Source of the DNA: Prosthecobacter vanneervenii
GTDB lineage: Bacteria > Verrucomicrobiota > Verrucomicrobiia > Verrucomicrobiales > Verrucomicrobiaceae
Assembly (NCBI RefSeq): GCF_014203095.1
Contig: NZ_JACHIG010000017.1
Coordinates: forward strand, 1-64,000
Length of the DNA: 64,000 nt
Direction: 5' to 3'
The translations under genes and the position numbers were made by a program. Of this stretch, positions 1-8,558 are shown one piece after another. Position 1 is the stretch's first letter; every line of letters starts with the position of its first letter. A model generated the notes under the pieces. The model saw nothing but the letters and a program-made list of their open reading frames with translations. It did no database searches and was not told the origin of the DNA.

Positions 1-95
1 CTCTGCGTCGCCAAAATGCCGCGCCATGGTTCTTTGCTTCCCGCTCGAAAGCACTCCCAGTGCCGAACACTACTGGCAGGAGTGCCCATCGTACT

Positions 96-1331
96 TTAAT
101 CGAGGCGCACGGCGGCGCAGACGGCGGCGAGGACGCGGCTCAGGTTGGCGACGCCGCCGGGTTCGTCGAAGCCGTTGCCGAGCTTGGGCTGCCAGGTGTC
201 GCGGCTGTGATCCTGTTCGGGCTGGGGAATGAGGGTGAGCTTGGGATCGTACTGGCCGTCTTTGCCGCCGAGCTTGTAGATGACGAGATCGAGCGAGGGA
301 ACGATGTAGAGGCAGAAGCCACCGGCGCCGGATTTCCAGAAGGCGTCCTTGGGCACACCGGCGACGTGGCCGTCTTCGTTGTGCTCAAACTGGAGGGAGA
401 AGGGCGTGTGCGGATTGTAGGGGCTCCAGGTCTGGCATTTTTTGATGTAGTCGGCAGGCACGAGCTGCTTGTCCTTCCACTTGCCGCCGTGGGCGAGGCA
501 GTAGCCCATGCGCAGGGCATCGGTGGCATGCAGGGCGGTGCTGCCCGCGCCGTTGGCGTGGGGCATCACGTAGTCGCCACGGTGCAGGCAGTAGTCCCAG
601 GCGCCCCAGCCCTGGGGCTTGGCGAGGCGGGTGTCGATGTAGTCCTTGAGCTCCATGCCGGTGACGTGGCGGAGCACGATGCTGGCGATGTGCGGGGAGG
701 GAGAAGAGTAGGAGTAGCCTGCGCCGGGATCGATCCAGAGCGGGACATTGAGGGAGGACTTGTCGAGGTCACGGATGTTCTGGCCCGGCACGGGCTTGAG
801 CGGGCGGGTTTTGGGATCGCCCTTCACATAGCCGCTGGGGGTCTGGCCTTCGCCCCAGTAGCCGGCGGTCATGCAGAGCAGTTGTCCCAGGTTGATGTCG
901 GCTTTGCGCGGATCATTGAGGGGGAAGGCTTCGGGCAGGTACTGCTCGGTGAAGACCTTGGTATCGAGGCCCTGGGGGATCTTATCTTTGAACTCATGGA
1001 GCATGATGCCGCAGGCAATGCTGCAGAAGGCCTTGCCGGTGGAGGCCATGTCGGGATTGCAGTTGCGGCTGGCGCGGCCGAAGTACTTTTCAAAGACGAG
1101 GTAGCCTTTGTGCACGACGAGGAGGCCGCCGTGGGCGGTGGCGCGCTCGGAGAGAATATAGGCGGGCTCGATCTTGCTGAGGTCCATGCCGGCGAGATCG
1201 CGGCATTGCTTCTCCGTCTTGGCCTCGCGCCAGCCGCCTTCGCTGTCGGGCGGCGGGAAGTAGGTGTCTGCGGCGGCGGCGTGCAGAGATACAGCGGCGA
1301 GTGCGAGGGCGGTCAGGATGCGGGAGCTCAT
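96..1331 (-). CDS. Secreted serine hydrolase of the beta-lactamase/penicillin-binding-protein-like family
   Basis: A 411-residue protein with an N-terminal signal peptide (cleavage near AAA-AD, residues 19-22). An S-T-G-K tetrad at residues 97-100 fits the SxxK nucleophile motif of class C beta-lactamase-like hydrolases. A later Y-S-Y-S-S string near residue 206 sits where the YxN motif is expected, with Ser in place of Asn. Family members are esterases, D-aminopeptidases or carboxypeptidases in the periplasm or outside the cell; the substrate cannot be read from sequence. It is the last of four minus-strand genes for exported hydrolase-like proteins (96-3895), each with its own signal peptide and gaps of 60-100 nt. 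The assignment to the superfamily is good; calling it a true antibiotic-degrading lactamase would not be justified. Confidence 0.85.
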   Translation of the reverse strand: MSSRILTALALAAVSLHAAAADTYFPPPDSEGGWREAKTEKQCRDLAGMDLSKIEPAYILSERATAHGGLLVVHKGYLVFEKYFGRASRNCNPDMASTGKAFCSIACGIMLHEFKDKIPQGLDTKVFTEQYLPEAFPLNDPRKADINLGQLLCMTAGYWGEGQTPSGYVKGDPKTRPLKPVPGQNIRDLDKSSLNVPLWIDPGAGYSYSSPSPHIASIVLRHVTGMELKDYIDTRLAKPQGWGAWDYCLHRGDYVMPHANGAGSTALHATDALRMGYCLAHGGKWKDKQLVPADYIKKCQTWSPYNPHTPFSLQFEHNEDGHVAGVPKDAFWKSGAGGFCLYIVPSLDLVIYKLGGKDGQYDPKLTLIPQPEQDHSRDTWQPKLGNGFDEPGGVANLSRVLAAVCAAVRLD

Positions 1332-1427
1332 GGTGGTGCCGCACCATGAAATGCCCGGCGTGCTCTGGCGAGCGTGATTTTGACGGAGCCTGCAGAAAGC
1401 GCGGAGAGCCGGGCGTGCCGGGGCGCG

Positions 1428-2288
1428 CTACTCGGCGTGCGGGAGGTCCCAGGCTTTGAGCCAGCTGACGGCGGTGCGGGTGTAGCCTTTTTTGAGCAGG
1501 CGCTGCTCCATGTCTCCGAGGTGGGCGGCACCGTAGAAGATGGCGAGGTTCTTTTTGCCGATGGCGATCTCGTTGTCGAGGACGCGGAGTGCGAACTTGT
1601 TGCGCTCGCCGACGATGACGGTGCCGTCTCCGGATTCGATGCCTGCCATGATGTCCTCGACGGAGTCGAACTCGCGTGCGATCATGCGCTTGAGCTCGGT
1701 GCTGCTGTCTTTGACGGTGAAGACCTTGAGGAAGGAGGCGAAGCCGGAGGCGGTGGAGCTGCCGCCGCGTTTTTCATTGGCGGCCTCCTGGGCCTTCATG
1801 GCCTTGAGGTAGAGGGAGAAGAAGCTCTCCTGCTTGCGGGTCTGGGTGTCGGAGAACTGGGAGAGGTCCATGTCTGCATGGACGAAATTGGTGGCGCGGT
1901 AGTCGATGCCTTCGAGCTGGCCGTGGAGCTTGAGGGCGTCCCGCATCATGGTCTGGAGCTGGCCGACCCACTGGATTTTGGAGGCCTCCTGCTTCACCTC
2001 GGGATCATCGCGGTCTTCAAAGGCGGGACCGACGAGCTCATAGAGGACGGCGTCGTATTTTTTGAAGCGGAGATTGAGGCCTTCGAAGTAGGCCTTGTCC
2101 GCGATGTGGATGGCCCCGACGAGGTCCACCTTGACCTTTTGCGGAGATTCGTAGCTCATCACCGCCGTCTGGAGGCTGTCGGTTTTGGCCTCTTCGACAA
2201 AGCGGATGAAGTTGGTGGGCTCTTCCGCCGCTGCTGCGTGCAGCGTGGTGAAGGCCAGCACGGCAGGCAGCAGGAGGAGCTTTTTCAT
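1428..2288 (-). CDS. Secreted TraB/GumN (TIKI-like) family protein
   Basis: A 286-residue protein starting with a clear signal peptide (MKKLLLLPAVLAFTTLHAAA). G-A-I-H at residues 58-61 and a C-terminal Y-G-A-A-H-L-G-D-M motif near residue 255 match the paired conserved histidine motifs of the TraB/PrgY/GumN family. Eukaryotic TIKI members are metal-dependent proteases; for bacterial members the role is mostly unknown. The enclosing minus-strand group codes for other exported hydrolases, which agrees with an extracytoplasmic enzyme. Family call is from motif recognition, and catalytic activity is inferred. Confidence 0.7.
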   Translation of the reverse strand: MKKLLLLPAVLAFTTLHAAAAEEPTNFIRFVEEAKTDSLQTAVMSYESPQKVKVDLVGAIHIADKAYFEGLNLRFKKYDAVLYELVGPAFEDRDDPEVKQEASKIQWVGQLQTMMRDALKLHGQLEGIDYRATNFVHADMDLSQFSDTQTRKQESFFSLYLKAMKAQEAANEKRGGSSTASGFASFLKVFTVKDSSTELKRMIAREFDSVEDIMAGIESGDGTVIVGERNKFALRVLDNEIAIGKKNLAIFYGAAHLGDMEQRLLKKGYTRTAVSWLKAWDLPHAE

Positions 2289-2350
2289 GGCCGGAGAGGC
2301 GGCGGGTGGAGAAGGGACGGACGGAGGGGCGAGACTGGTATAGACCGGGC

Positions 2351-3142
2351 TCAGCCCTGGGTGTTGAAGATACGGCCAAAAAAAGCCTTCATCTCCTCCC
2401 AGGAGGCCTTGTCTGCGGCCTCGTTGTAGGCGGCGCCCTTGCTGTTGTCGTTGCCGGCGGCCTTCTGGGTGAAGGAGTGCACAGCACCGGGGTAGCTGAC
2501 GAGCTTGTAGTCCACCTTGGCGTCCTTCATCTCCTGCTCAAAGGCGGCGATGTCCTTGGCGGGCACGAAGGGGTCGTCGGCTCCGTGGAGGATGAGTACC
2601 TTGCCCTTGATGTTTTTGCCGTCGGCGGGATTGGGGGAGTCGAGGCCGCCGTGGAAGCTGACGATGCCTTTGATAAGAGCGCCGGTGCGGGCAAGCTCGA
2701 TGACGCCGGTGCCGCCAAAGCAGTAGCCAATGGCTGCGACCTTGGAGACGTCGGTGTGGGCGTCCTTGTTGAGCACTTCCAGGGCGGAGAGCATGCGCTC
2801 GCGGTAGAGCTTGCGGTCAGTCTTGTACTTGCCGGCCTCCTTGCCAGCGGCAGGGGGCTGGGGGCGGATGCCTTTGCCATAGATGTCTGCGGCAAAGACG
2901 TTGTAGCCCAGCTCCGCGAGCATGCGGGCACGCATTTTCTCGTTGTCGCTGAGGCCGGTCCACTGGTGGATGATGAGGATGGAGGGGAGCTTGCCGGTTT
3001 TGGCAGAGTCCACGACGTGGAGGCCCTCGCAGAGGGTGTCTCCGGACTTGTATTCGACGACGGTTTCCTGGATCTCGGCGTGGAGCAAGCTGGTGGAAAG
3101 GAGGAGGGAGGAGATGAAAAGCAGAGCGCGGTTGGTTTTCAT
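2351..3142 (-). CDS. Secreted dienelactone hydrolase family protein
   Basis: A 263-residue alpha/beta-hydrolase. After a signal peptide ending near H-A-E (residues 21-23) it shows the dienelactone-hydrolase elbow G-Y-C-F-G-G with Cys141 as nucleophile, an H-G-A-D-D-P-F segment supplying the acid, and a C-terminal V-H-S-F histidine. Length and motif order match the DLH family. The cytoplasmic DLH of chloroaromatic degradation lacks a signal peptide, so this exported form more likely acts on another ester or lactone. The start at 3142 is supported by the signal peptide directly following it. Confidence 0.88.
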   Translation of the reverse strand: MKTNRALLFISSLLLSTSLLHAEIQETVVEYKSGDTLCEGLHVVDSAKTGKLPSILIIHQWTGLSDNEKMRARMLAELGYNVFAADIYGKGIRPQPPAAGKEAGKYKTDRKLYRERMLSALEVLNKDAHTDVSKVAAIGYCFGGTGVIELARTGALIKGIVSFHGGLDSPNPADGKNIKGKVLILHGADDPFVPAKDIAAFEQEMKDAKVDYKLVSYPGAVHSFTQKAAGNDNSKGAAYNEAADKASWEEMKAFFGRIFNTQG

Positions 3143-3214
3143 GGTTTGTGCGCAGTGTAAGCAGCGGGAAGCGAGTTTTCCAACTCGTTTCCCGCAAGAA
3201 CTCTTGTGACGATT

Positions 3215-3895
3215 TTACTTGAGTTCCTGGATGCGGATATTTTTCCACATCACTTCCTTGCCCACGGCTTCCTTCTTTTTGCCGATGCCGTGCACCTGAA
3301 GGGCGATGACGCCTTCGGCGGTCATGTCGTCGGTGAAGTCGGCGGCGGGGACGCCATTGATGAAGGTCTTGATGCTGGAGCCGCGGCACTCGATGCGGGC
3401 CTGGTTCCACTCTCCCTGCTTGAAGGCCTTGCGGGCGGCTTCGTTGTTTTTGAGGTCAAAGAGCCAGCCGCGGCGGCCTTCATCATAGACGCCGCCGGTG
3501 AAGGCGCGGGGGCTGGGGTCGATTTCAAACTGGTAGCCGTGGACGCGGTCGGCGGGGAATTTCTTCTTTTTGCCAGCGATCTCGACTTCGGTTTCCTGGG
3601 TGTAGTAGTTGCTGCGGAACTGGATGCCGGAGTTCATGGAAGGATCGACCTTGAACTCGAGTTCGAGGATGAAATTGGCGTATTTTTTGGCGGTGCAGAG
3701 GAAGGAGTTGCCGGTGTCGGGGACGGTCTTGCCGACGACGGCGCCGTTTTCCACGCGGTATTCGGCCTTGCCGCTGTGCTGCTCCCATCCGGCGAGGGTC
3801 TTGCCGTCAAAGAGGGGGACGAAGGCGTCTTCGGCGCGCAGGGCGGAGGAGAGGGAGACGAGGGCGGCGGCAAGGGAAAGCAGGCGGTGGGTCAT
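3215..3895 (-). CDS. Secreted DUF1080 (3-keto-disaccharide hydrolase-like) protein
   Basis: A 226-residue exported protein. I place the start at 3895 because a signal peptide (MTHRLLSLAAALVSLSSALRA) begins there; an upstream ATG at 3955 would add 20 basic residues that do not fit a leader. The mature part begins with the F-V-P-L-F-D-G-K-T-L-A-G-W motif typical of DUF1080 proteins, followed by N-S-G-I-Q-F-R and a jelly-roll-like body. DUF1080 is greatly expanded in Verrucomicrobiota and Planctomycetota; characterised members act on 3-keto-glycosides. It is the first gene of the minus-strand exported-hydrolase group and is divergent from the hybrid kinase at 4135. Confidence 0.9.
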   Translation of the reverse strand: MTHRLLSLAAALVSLSSALRAEDAFVPLFDGKTLAGWEQHSGKAEYRVENGAVVGKTVPDTGNSFLCTAKKYANFILELEFKVDPSMNSGIQFRSNYYTQETEVEIAGKKKKFPADRVHGYQFEIDPSPRAFTGGVYDEGRRGWLFDLKNNEAARKAFKQGEWNQARIECRGSSIKTFINGVPAADFTDDMTAEGVIALQVHGIGKKKEAVGKEVMWKNIRIQELK

Positions 3896-4134
3896 AGGAG
3901 CGATTTTAAACGGGGGGGAACGAGGGGTCTTTCTGCCCATGTTTTGGACGTGCATGGTGCCGTGCCCGTCAGGGTTGGTGGGCTAGATAAGCGCAATTTA
4001 AGACCGTATTTATTTGCTGATCAGACCAGATAAGGGGGATATTTAGTGATATGTAGGCCGTTTATCCCAGCCAGTTTCTGCCAACATCGAATGGAGAACT
4101 TTTGCTCAAACACTGGTGGAACCAGCCGCTTCTG

Positions 4135-7100
4135 ATGAAAAAACCGCTCCCGAAAAACCCGATCAACAGCTCCCTGCAAATACGGCTGGCGAGCATTGCG
4201 ATTCTGGGGCTTTTGATCGCTTTGTCTGCGGTGGCGTATTACAGCGGACGTCGAGTGGAGCGCGACAGCAACCTGATCGCGCAAGATGCGGTGCCGGGAA
4301 CGATCCACGCGCACTACATGCGGATGGCGATCTCCCGGAACGTGGGCTGGGTGCTGGTGGCGGCCTCGGCGCAGACAACGGAGACGCGGGATGCCGCCTT
4401 GAAAGTGGTGCATGAGGCGGAAGAGAAGTTTGCCGATGAATTCAAAAAGTACCAAGCCACCATCAAGCTGAATCCGAAGGAGGACCATGCACTGCTGGAG
4501 CAGGTGAAGGAAAAGTCTGCGGTGTTTTTTGAAAAACGGCGGGCTTATGAAGCCTTGATTTTCAAAGGCGACCGGGATGCCAACGCCGCCTTTATGGAGC
4601 GTGAGCTGCTGCCGGTTTTCCTGCCAGCCATCACTGCAGCGGAGGATCTGATCAAATACAACCACGCCAACTGCTTTGGTTTTGCGAACTCGATCTATCG
4701 AAGCGTCAGTGATCTCTATCTGGCCGTGGCCGTGGTGGTGGGGCTGGCGCTGGCGTGCACGGCGGTGCTGGTGTTCAATCTGACCACCCGGCGCAACGAG
4801 CTGACGGAACTTCAGGAGAACGAGGAGAAGTTTTTCAAAGCGTTCAAGTCGAACCCCAGCGGGATCGCCATCACGGAGCTGGAGACGGGGAAATTTATCG
4901 AGGTGAACGACAGCTACTGCCGGATCATCGGGTATTCGCCACATGAGGTGATCGGGCATACGTCATTGGAGCTGGGGATCTGGGAAGATTCCAGCGCGCG
5001 GAGCCGGATGTTTGCGCCGCTTTTTCATGGGGGCTCCCTGCGTGACATGGAGATGAACGCGATCATGAAAGGCGGGGGGCGGAAGGCGGTGAATGTGAAC
5101 TCGGACCCCATCGAGCTGGGCGGGAGGAGGTGCGTGATCTCATCGGTGGTGGACATCACGGAACGCAAGCAGCTGCAGACCCAGCAGGCGCAGCTGGCAT
5201 CCATCGTGGAATCCTCTGAAGACGCGATCATCGGCAAGACGCTGGAGGGCGTCATCACGAGCTGGAACCGTGGTGCGGAGAGGATTTTTGGCTACAAGGC
5301 GGAGGAGGTGATGGGGCAGACGCTGCTGATGCTGTTTCCGCCAGAGAGACGGCATGAGGAGGAGATGATTTTGGCGCGGATCTCGCGCGGGGAGACGGTG
5401 CAGCATTTTGAGACGGTGCGCGTGCGCAAAGACGGGCAGCGGATTTTCATCTCGGCCACGATTTCGCCGTTGAGAGACAGCGATGGGAAGGTGACGGGGG
5501 CATCGAAGATCGCGCGAGACATCACGGCGCAGAAGCAGGCGGATGAGGCGCTGAGGGAAGGAGAGGCGCGCATTCGCGGCCTGGGGGACAACCTGCCCAG
5601 CGGGATGATGTACCAGCTGGACATGGGTAAAGAGGGGAAGGAGCGGAGGTTTACGTATGTGAGCGCCGGGGTGGAGAAACTGCACGAGGTCTCAGCCGAA
5701 GAGGTGCTGCGGGATGCGCAGGTGATGTATGGGCAGGTGGCCAAGGTGGACTTAACGAAGGCAATGGCGCTGGAGGCCGAGGCCCTGGCCGCCATGAAGC
5801 CTTTCAGGGCGGAGCTGCGCATGCAGATGCCGTCTGGAGCAATGAGGTGGAGCCTCTTTACCTCAGCACCGCGCCGTGCGGCCAACGGGCATGTGCTGTG
5901 GGACGGGATCGAGCTGGACATCACGGCGCAAAAGGAGGCTGACGAGATCCTGCGGCAGAAGCAGGAGCAACTGGTGCAGGCGATGGAGGTGGCGAAGCTG
6001 GCGCACTGGGAGTTTGACGTGGTGAGGAACATCGTCACGGCAGACGAGCATCTTTTCCAGATGCTGGGCACGACCTCCGAACAGGAAGGCGGGAACTCCA
6101 TGCCACCTGAAGAGCATATACGGAGATTTGTGCATCCCGAGGATGCAGGGATCGTGGCGGCCGAGGTGGCTGGTGGAGTGGCGACGACCGACCCAAACTT
6201 TGCGCGGGAGTTTGAGCACCGGATCATCCGCAAGGATGGCGTGGAGCGTGCGATGCTGGTGCGCTGCCGGATCCTGATGGGAGAGGGGGGGAGAACGGGC
6301 AAGATCCTGGGGACGACGCAGGACATCACGGAGCAGAAGCAGGCTGAGCTGAAGATCCGGCAGCTGAACCGGATCTATGCGGTGCTGAGCGCGATCAACA
6401 AGATCATCGTGCATGAGAAAGAGCCGCAGGCGATGCTGACCAAGGCGTGCGAGATCGCGGTGGAGACGGGGGGCTTCCGGATGGCCTGGGTGGGAATGCA
6501 TGACAGCGCCGCCAACAAGCTGAAGCCGGTGGCCTCCGCTGGCGTGGTGGAAGGGTATCTGGATCAGATCAACATCGACCTGAACGACAGTGTGCGGAGC
6601 TGCGGCCCGACGGGGCGGTGCTTCCAGACCGGGGAGCATACGGTGTGCAATGACATCGCCCAAGATGAGCGCTTGATGCCGTGGCGCGAGGCGATGGTGA
6701 ATCGAGGGTACCGCTCGCTGGCCAGCTTTCCGCTGAAGACTGGCGAGAAGATGCGAGGTGTCTTCGCGCTTTATTCGGAGGAGAAGGCCTTTTTCAATGA
6801 GCAGGAGATGCTGCTGCTGGACGAGCTGGCGATGGACATCAGCTTTGCGCTGGAGGTGGGGGAGGACAATGCGCTGAGGCGGCAGGCGGAGCAGGAGCTG
6901 CGGTGGCGGACGGCCTTCTTTGAAGCGCAGGTGTACTCCGCGATCGACGGCATCCTGGTGGTGGACAGCACGGGGAGAAAGCTGCTGCAGAACCGCCGGA
7001 TGAACGAGCTGTGGAAGATCCCGCCGCACATCGCGGATGATCCGGATGACGCGCCGCAGTTTCAGTTTGTGGTGGGGCGTGTGAAGGATCCGGAATATTT

Positions 7101-8421
7101 TGTGCAGAAGTCGGCGCATCTGAACGCGAACCCTGACGAGTCCAGCAGCGATGTGATCGAGCTGGTGGACGGCACCCTGCTGGAGAGGTACTCCGCGCCG
7201 GTGCGCGGGCGTGACGGCACGTACTACGGGCGTGTGTGGACCTTTCACGACATCACGGAGAAGAAGAAGCTGGAGCAGCAGTTTCTGCGGGCGCAGCGGA
7301 TGGAGAGCATTGGGACGCTGGCCAGCGGCGTGGCGCATGACCTGAACAACATCCTGACGCCGATCATGATGTCTGTGGCGATGCTGCGGATGCCGATGCC
7401 GGATGAGAGGAGAGGGAAGCTGTGCGACACGATCGAAACGAGTGCGCAGCGCGGCGCGCAAATCATCAAGCAGGTGCTGACCTTTGGGCGCGGCTATGAG
7501 GGCGAGAAGCAGCCGCTGATGGTGGGGACGCTGATCCAGGAGATGGAGCAGATGATCCGAAGCACCTTCCCGAAAAACATCCGGCTGGAGACCGAGTGTG
7601 CGCCGGACCTGCGGATGGTGCTGGGGGACGCCACGCAAATGCACCAAGTGCTGCTGAACCTGTGCGTGAATGCGCGCGATGCCATGCCGGATGGCGGGAG
7701 GCTGCGGCTGAGCGCGGCGAACCTGGACATCGACGTCAGCTTTGCGAGCATGCTGCCGGAACTGACGCCGGGTGCCTATGTGCTGGTGAAGGTGAGCGAT
7801 TCAGGCTGCGGCATGCCACAGGAAGTTATCGAGCGCATTTTTGACCCGTTTTTCACCACCAAGGGGCTGGGCAAGGGCTCGGGGCTGGGGCTTTCTACGG
7901 TGCATGGCATCGTGAAGAGCCACGGTGGCATGCTCAAGGTGGAGAGCACCCAAGGGGAGGGGACGACCTTCCAGATCTATCTGCCAGCGGATGTGCAGCA
8001 GGAGGAAAAGGCAGATGCCGTAGCAGACACCGCACCGCCTGCCGGCCACGGTGAGCTGGTGCTGGTGGTGGATGACGAGCCTGTGATCACGAACGCGGCG
8101 AGGGCGGTGCTGGAGGCCCATGGCTACCGTGTGCTGGTGGCCAAAGACGGGGTGGAGGGCATCGACACCTTTTCAAAAAACATGAACGAGGTGGCCGTGG
8201 TGCTGACGGATGTGATGATGCCGGTGATGGATGGCGTGCTCTTTGTGCGGACGCTGCGGAAGCTGAGCCCGAAGGTGCCGGTGATCGCCTCCACGGGGGT
8301 GGCGGAGGCAGGGCATCTGGACCAGTTGAGTGCGCTGCGCGTGGAGCATGTGCTGTGCAAGCCGTACAATGCCTCCACGCTCCTGCACACGATCCACGGG
8401 GTGCTGCACCCTGCGGCCTAG
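4135..8421 (+). CDS. Membrane hybrid histidine kinase with multiple PAS and one GAF domain plus C-terminal receiver
   Basis: About 1428 residues. The ATG at 4135 is preferred over a TTG at 4102 because it begins a basic stretch directly before TM1 (about residues 17-35). A periplasmic helical region and TM2 (about 190-215) follow. Then come PAS repeats separated by D-I-T-x-x-K/R-K-Q linkers, a GAF domain (about 775-900), a further PAS, a HisKA domain with H1068 in G-V-A-H-D-L-N-N, a HATPase domain (G-S-G-L-G-L-S-T-V-H-G) and a receiver with phospho-acceptor D1359 in V-L-T-D-V-M-M-P. The G-V-A-H-D-L-N-N type of HisKA is common in multi-sensor kinases. No DNA-binding regulator is adjacent, so the output partner is unknown. 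The gene is divergent from the DUF1080 gene. Confidence 0.92.
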   Translation: MKKPLPKNPINSSLQIRLASIAILGLLIALSAVAYYSGRRVERDSNLIAQDAVPGTIHAHYMRMAISRNVGWVLVAASAQTTETRDAALKVVHEAEEKFADEFKKYQATIKLNPKEDHALLEQVKEKSAVFFEKRRAYEALIFKGDRDANAAFMERELLPVFLPAITAAEDLIKYNHANCFGFANSIYRSVSDLYLAVAVVVGLALACTAVLVFNLTTRRNELTELQENEEKFFKAFKSNPSGIAITELETGKFIEVNDSYCRIIGYSPHEVIGHTSLELGIWEDSSARSRMFAPLFHGGSLRDMEMNAIMKGGGRKAVNVNSDPIELGGRRCVISSVVDITERKQLQTQQAQLASIVESSEDAIIGKTLEGVITSWNRGAERIFGYKAEEVMGQTLLMLFPPERRHEEEMILARISRGETVQHFETVRVRKDGQRIFISATISPLRDSDGKVTGASKIARDITAQKQADEALREGEARIRGLGDNLPSGMMYQLDMGKEGKERRFTYVSAGVEKLHEVSAEEVLRDAQVMYGQVAKVDLTKAMALEAEALAAMKPFRAELRMQMPSGAMRWSLFTSAPRRAANGHVLWDGIELDITAQKEADEILRQKQEQLVQAMEVAKLAHWEFDVVRNIVTADEHLFQMLGTTSEQEGGNSMPPEEHIRRFVHPEDAGIVAAEVAGGVATTDPNFAREFEHRIIRKDGVERAMLVRCRILMGEGGRTGKILGTTQDITEQKQAELKIRQLNRIYAVLSAINKIIVHEKEPQAMLTKACEIAVETGGFRMAWVGMHDSAANKLKPVASAGVVEGYLDQINIDLNDSVRSCGPTGRCFQTGEHTVCNDIAQDERLMPWREAMVNRGYRSLASFPLKTGEKMRGVFALYSEEKAFFNEQEMLLLDELAMDISFALEVGEDNALRRQAEQELRWRTAFFEAQVYSAIDGILVVDSTGRKLLQNRRMNELWKIPPHIADDPDDAPQFQFVVGRVKDPEYFVQKSAHLNANPDESSSDVIELVDGTLLERYSAPVRGRDGTYYGRVWTFHDITEKKKLEQQFLRAQRMESIGTLASGVAHDLNNILTPIMMSVAMLRMPMPDERRGKLCDTIETSAQRGAQIIKQVLTFGRGYEGEKQPLMVGTLIQEMEQMIRSTFPKNIRLETECAPDLRMVLGDATQMHQVLLNLCVNARDAMPDGGRLRLSAANLDIDVSFASMLPELTPGAYVLVKVSDSGCGMPQEVIERIFDPFFTTKGLGKGSGLGLSTVHGIVKSHGGMLKVESTQGEGTTFQIYLPADVQQEEKADAVADTAPPAGHGELVLVVDDEPVITNAARAVLEAHGYRVLVAKDGVEGIDTFSKNMNEVAVVLTDVMMPVMDGVLFVRTLRKLSPKVPVIASTGVAEAGHLDQLSALRVEHVLCKPYNASTLLHTIHGVLHPAA

Positions 8422-8558
8422 GCGGAGCTGTGGATTGCCGGGGGGTGAATCAAGAAAAGGCACGCGGGGGTCACAAAGGATGTCCGGTTTTGGCTCGCAC
8501 TGCGGGATGAATCCGCTACAAGATCGGCAACCGGTCTCCCCATTTCCCAACCCCAACC

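Noticed and set aside
96..1331. An antibiotic-resistance beta-lactamase
   Set aside because: SxxK is shared by many esterases and peptidases; the YxN motif is altered and the gene sits among general exported hydrolases.
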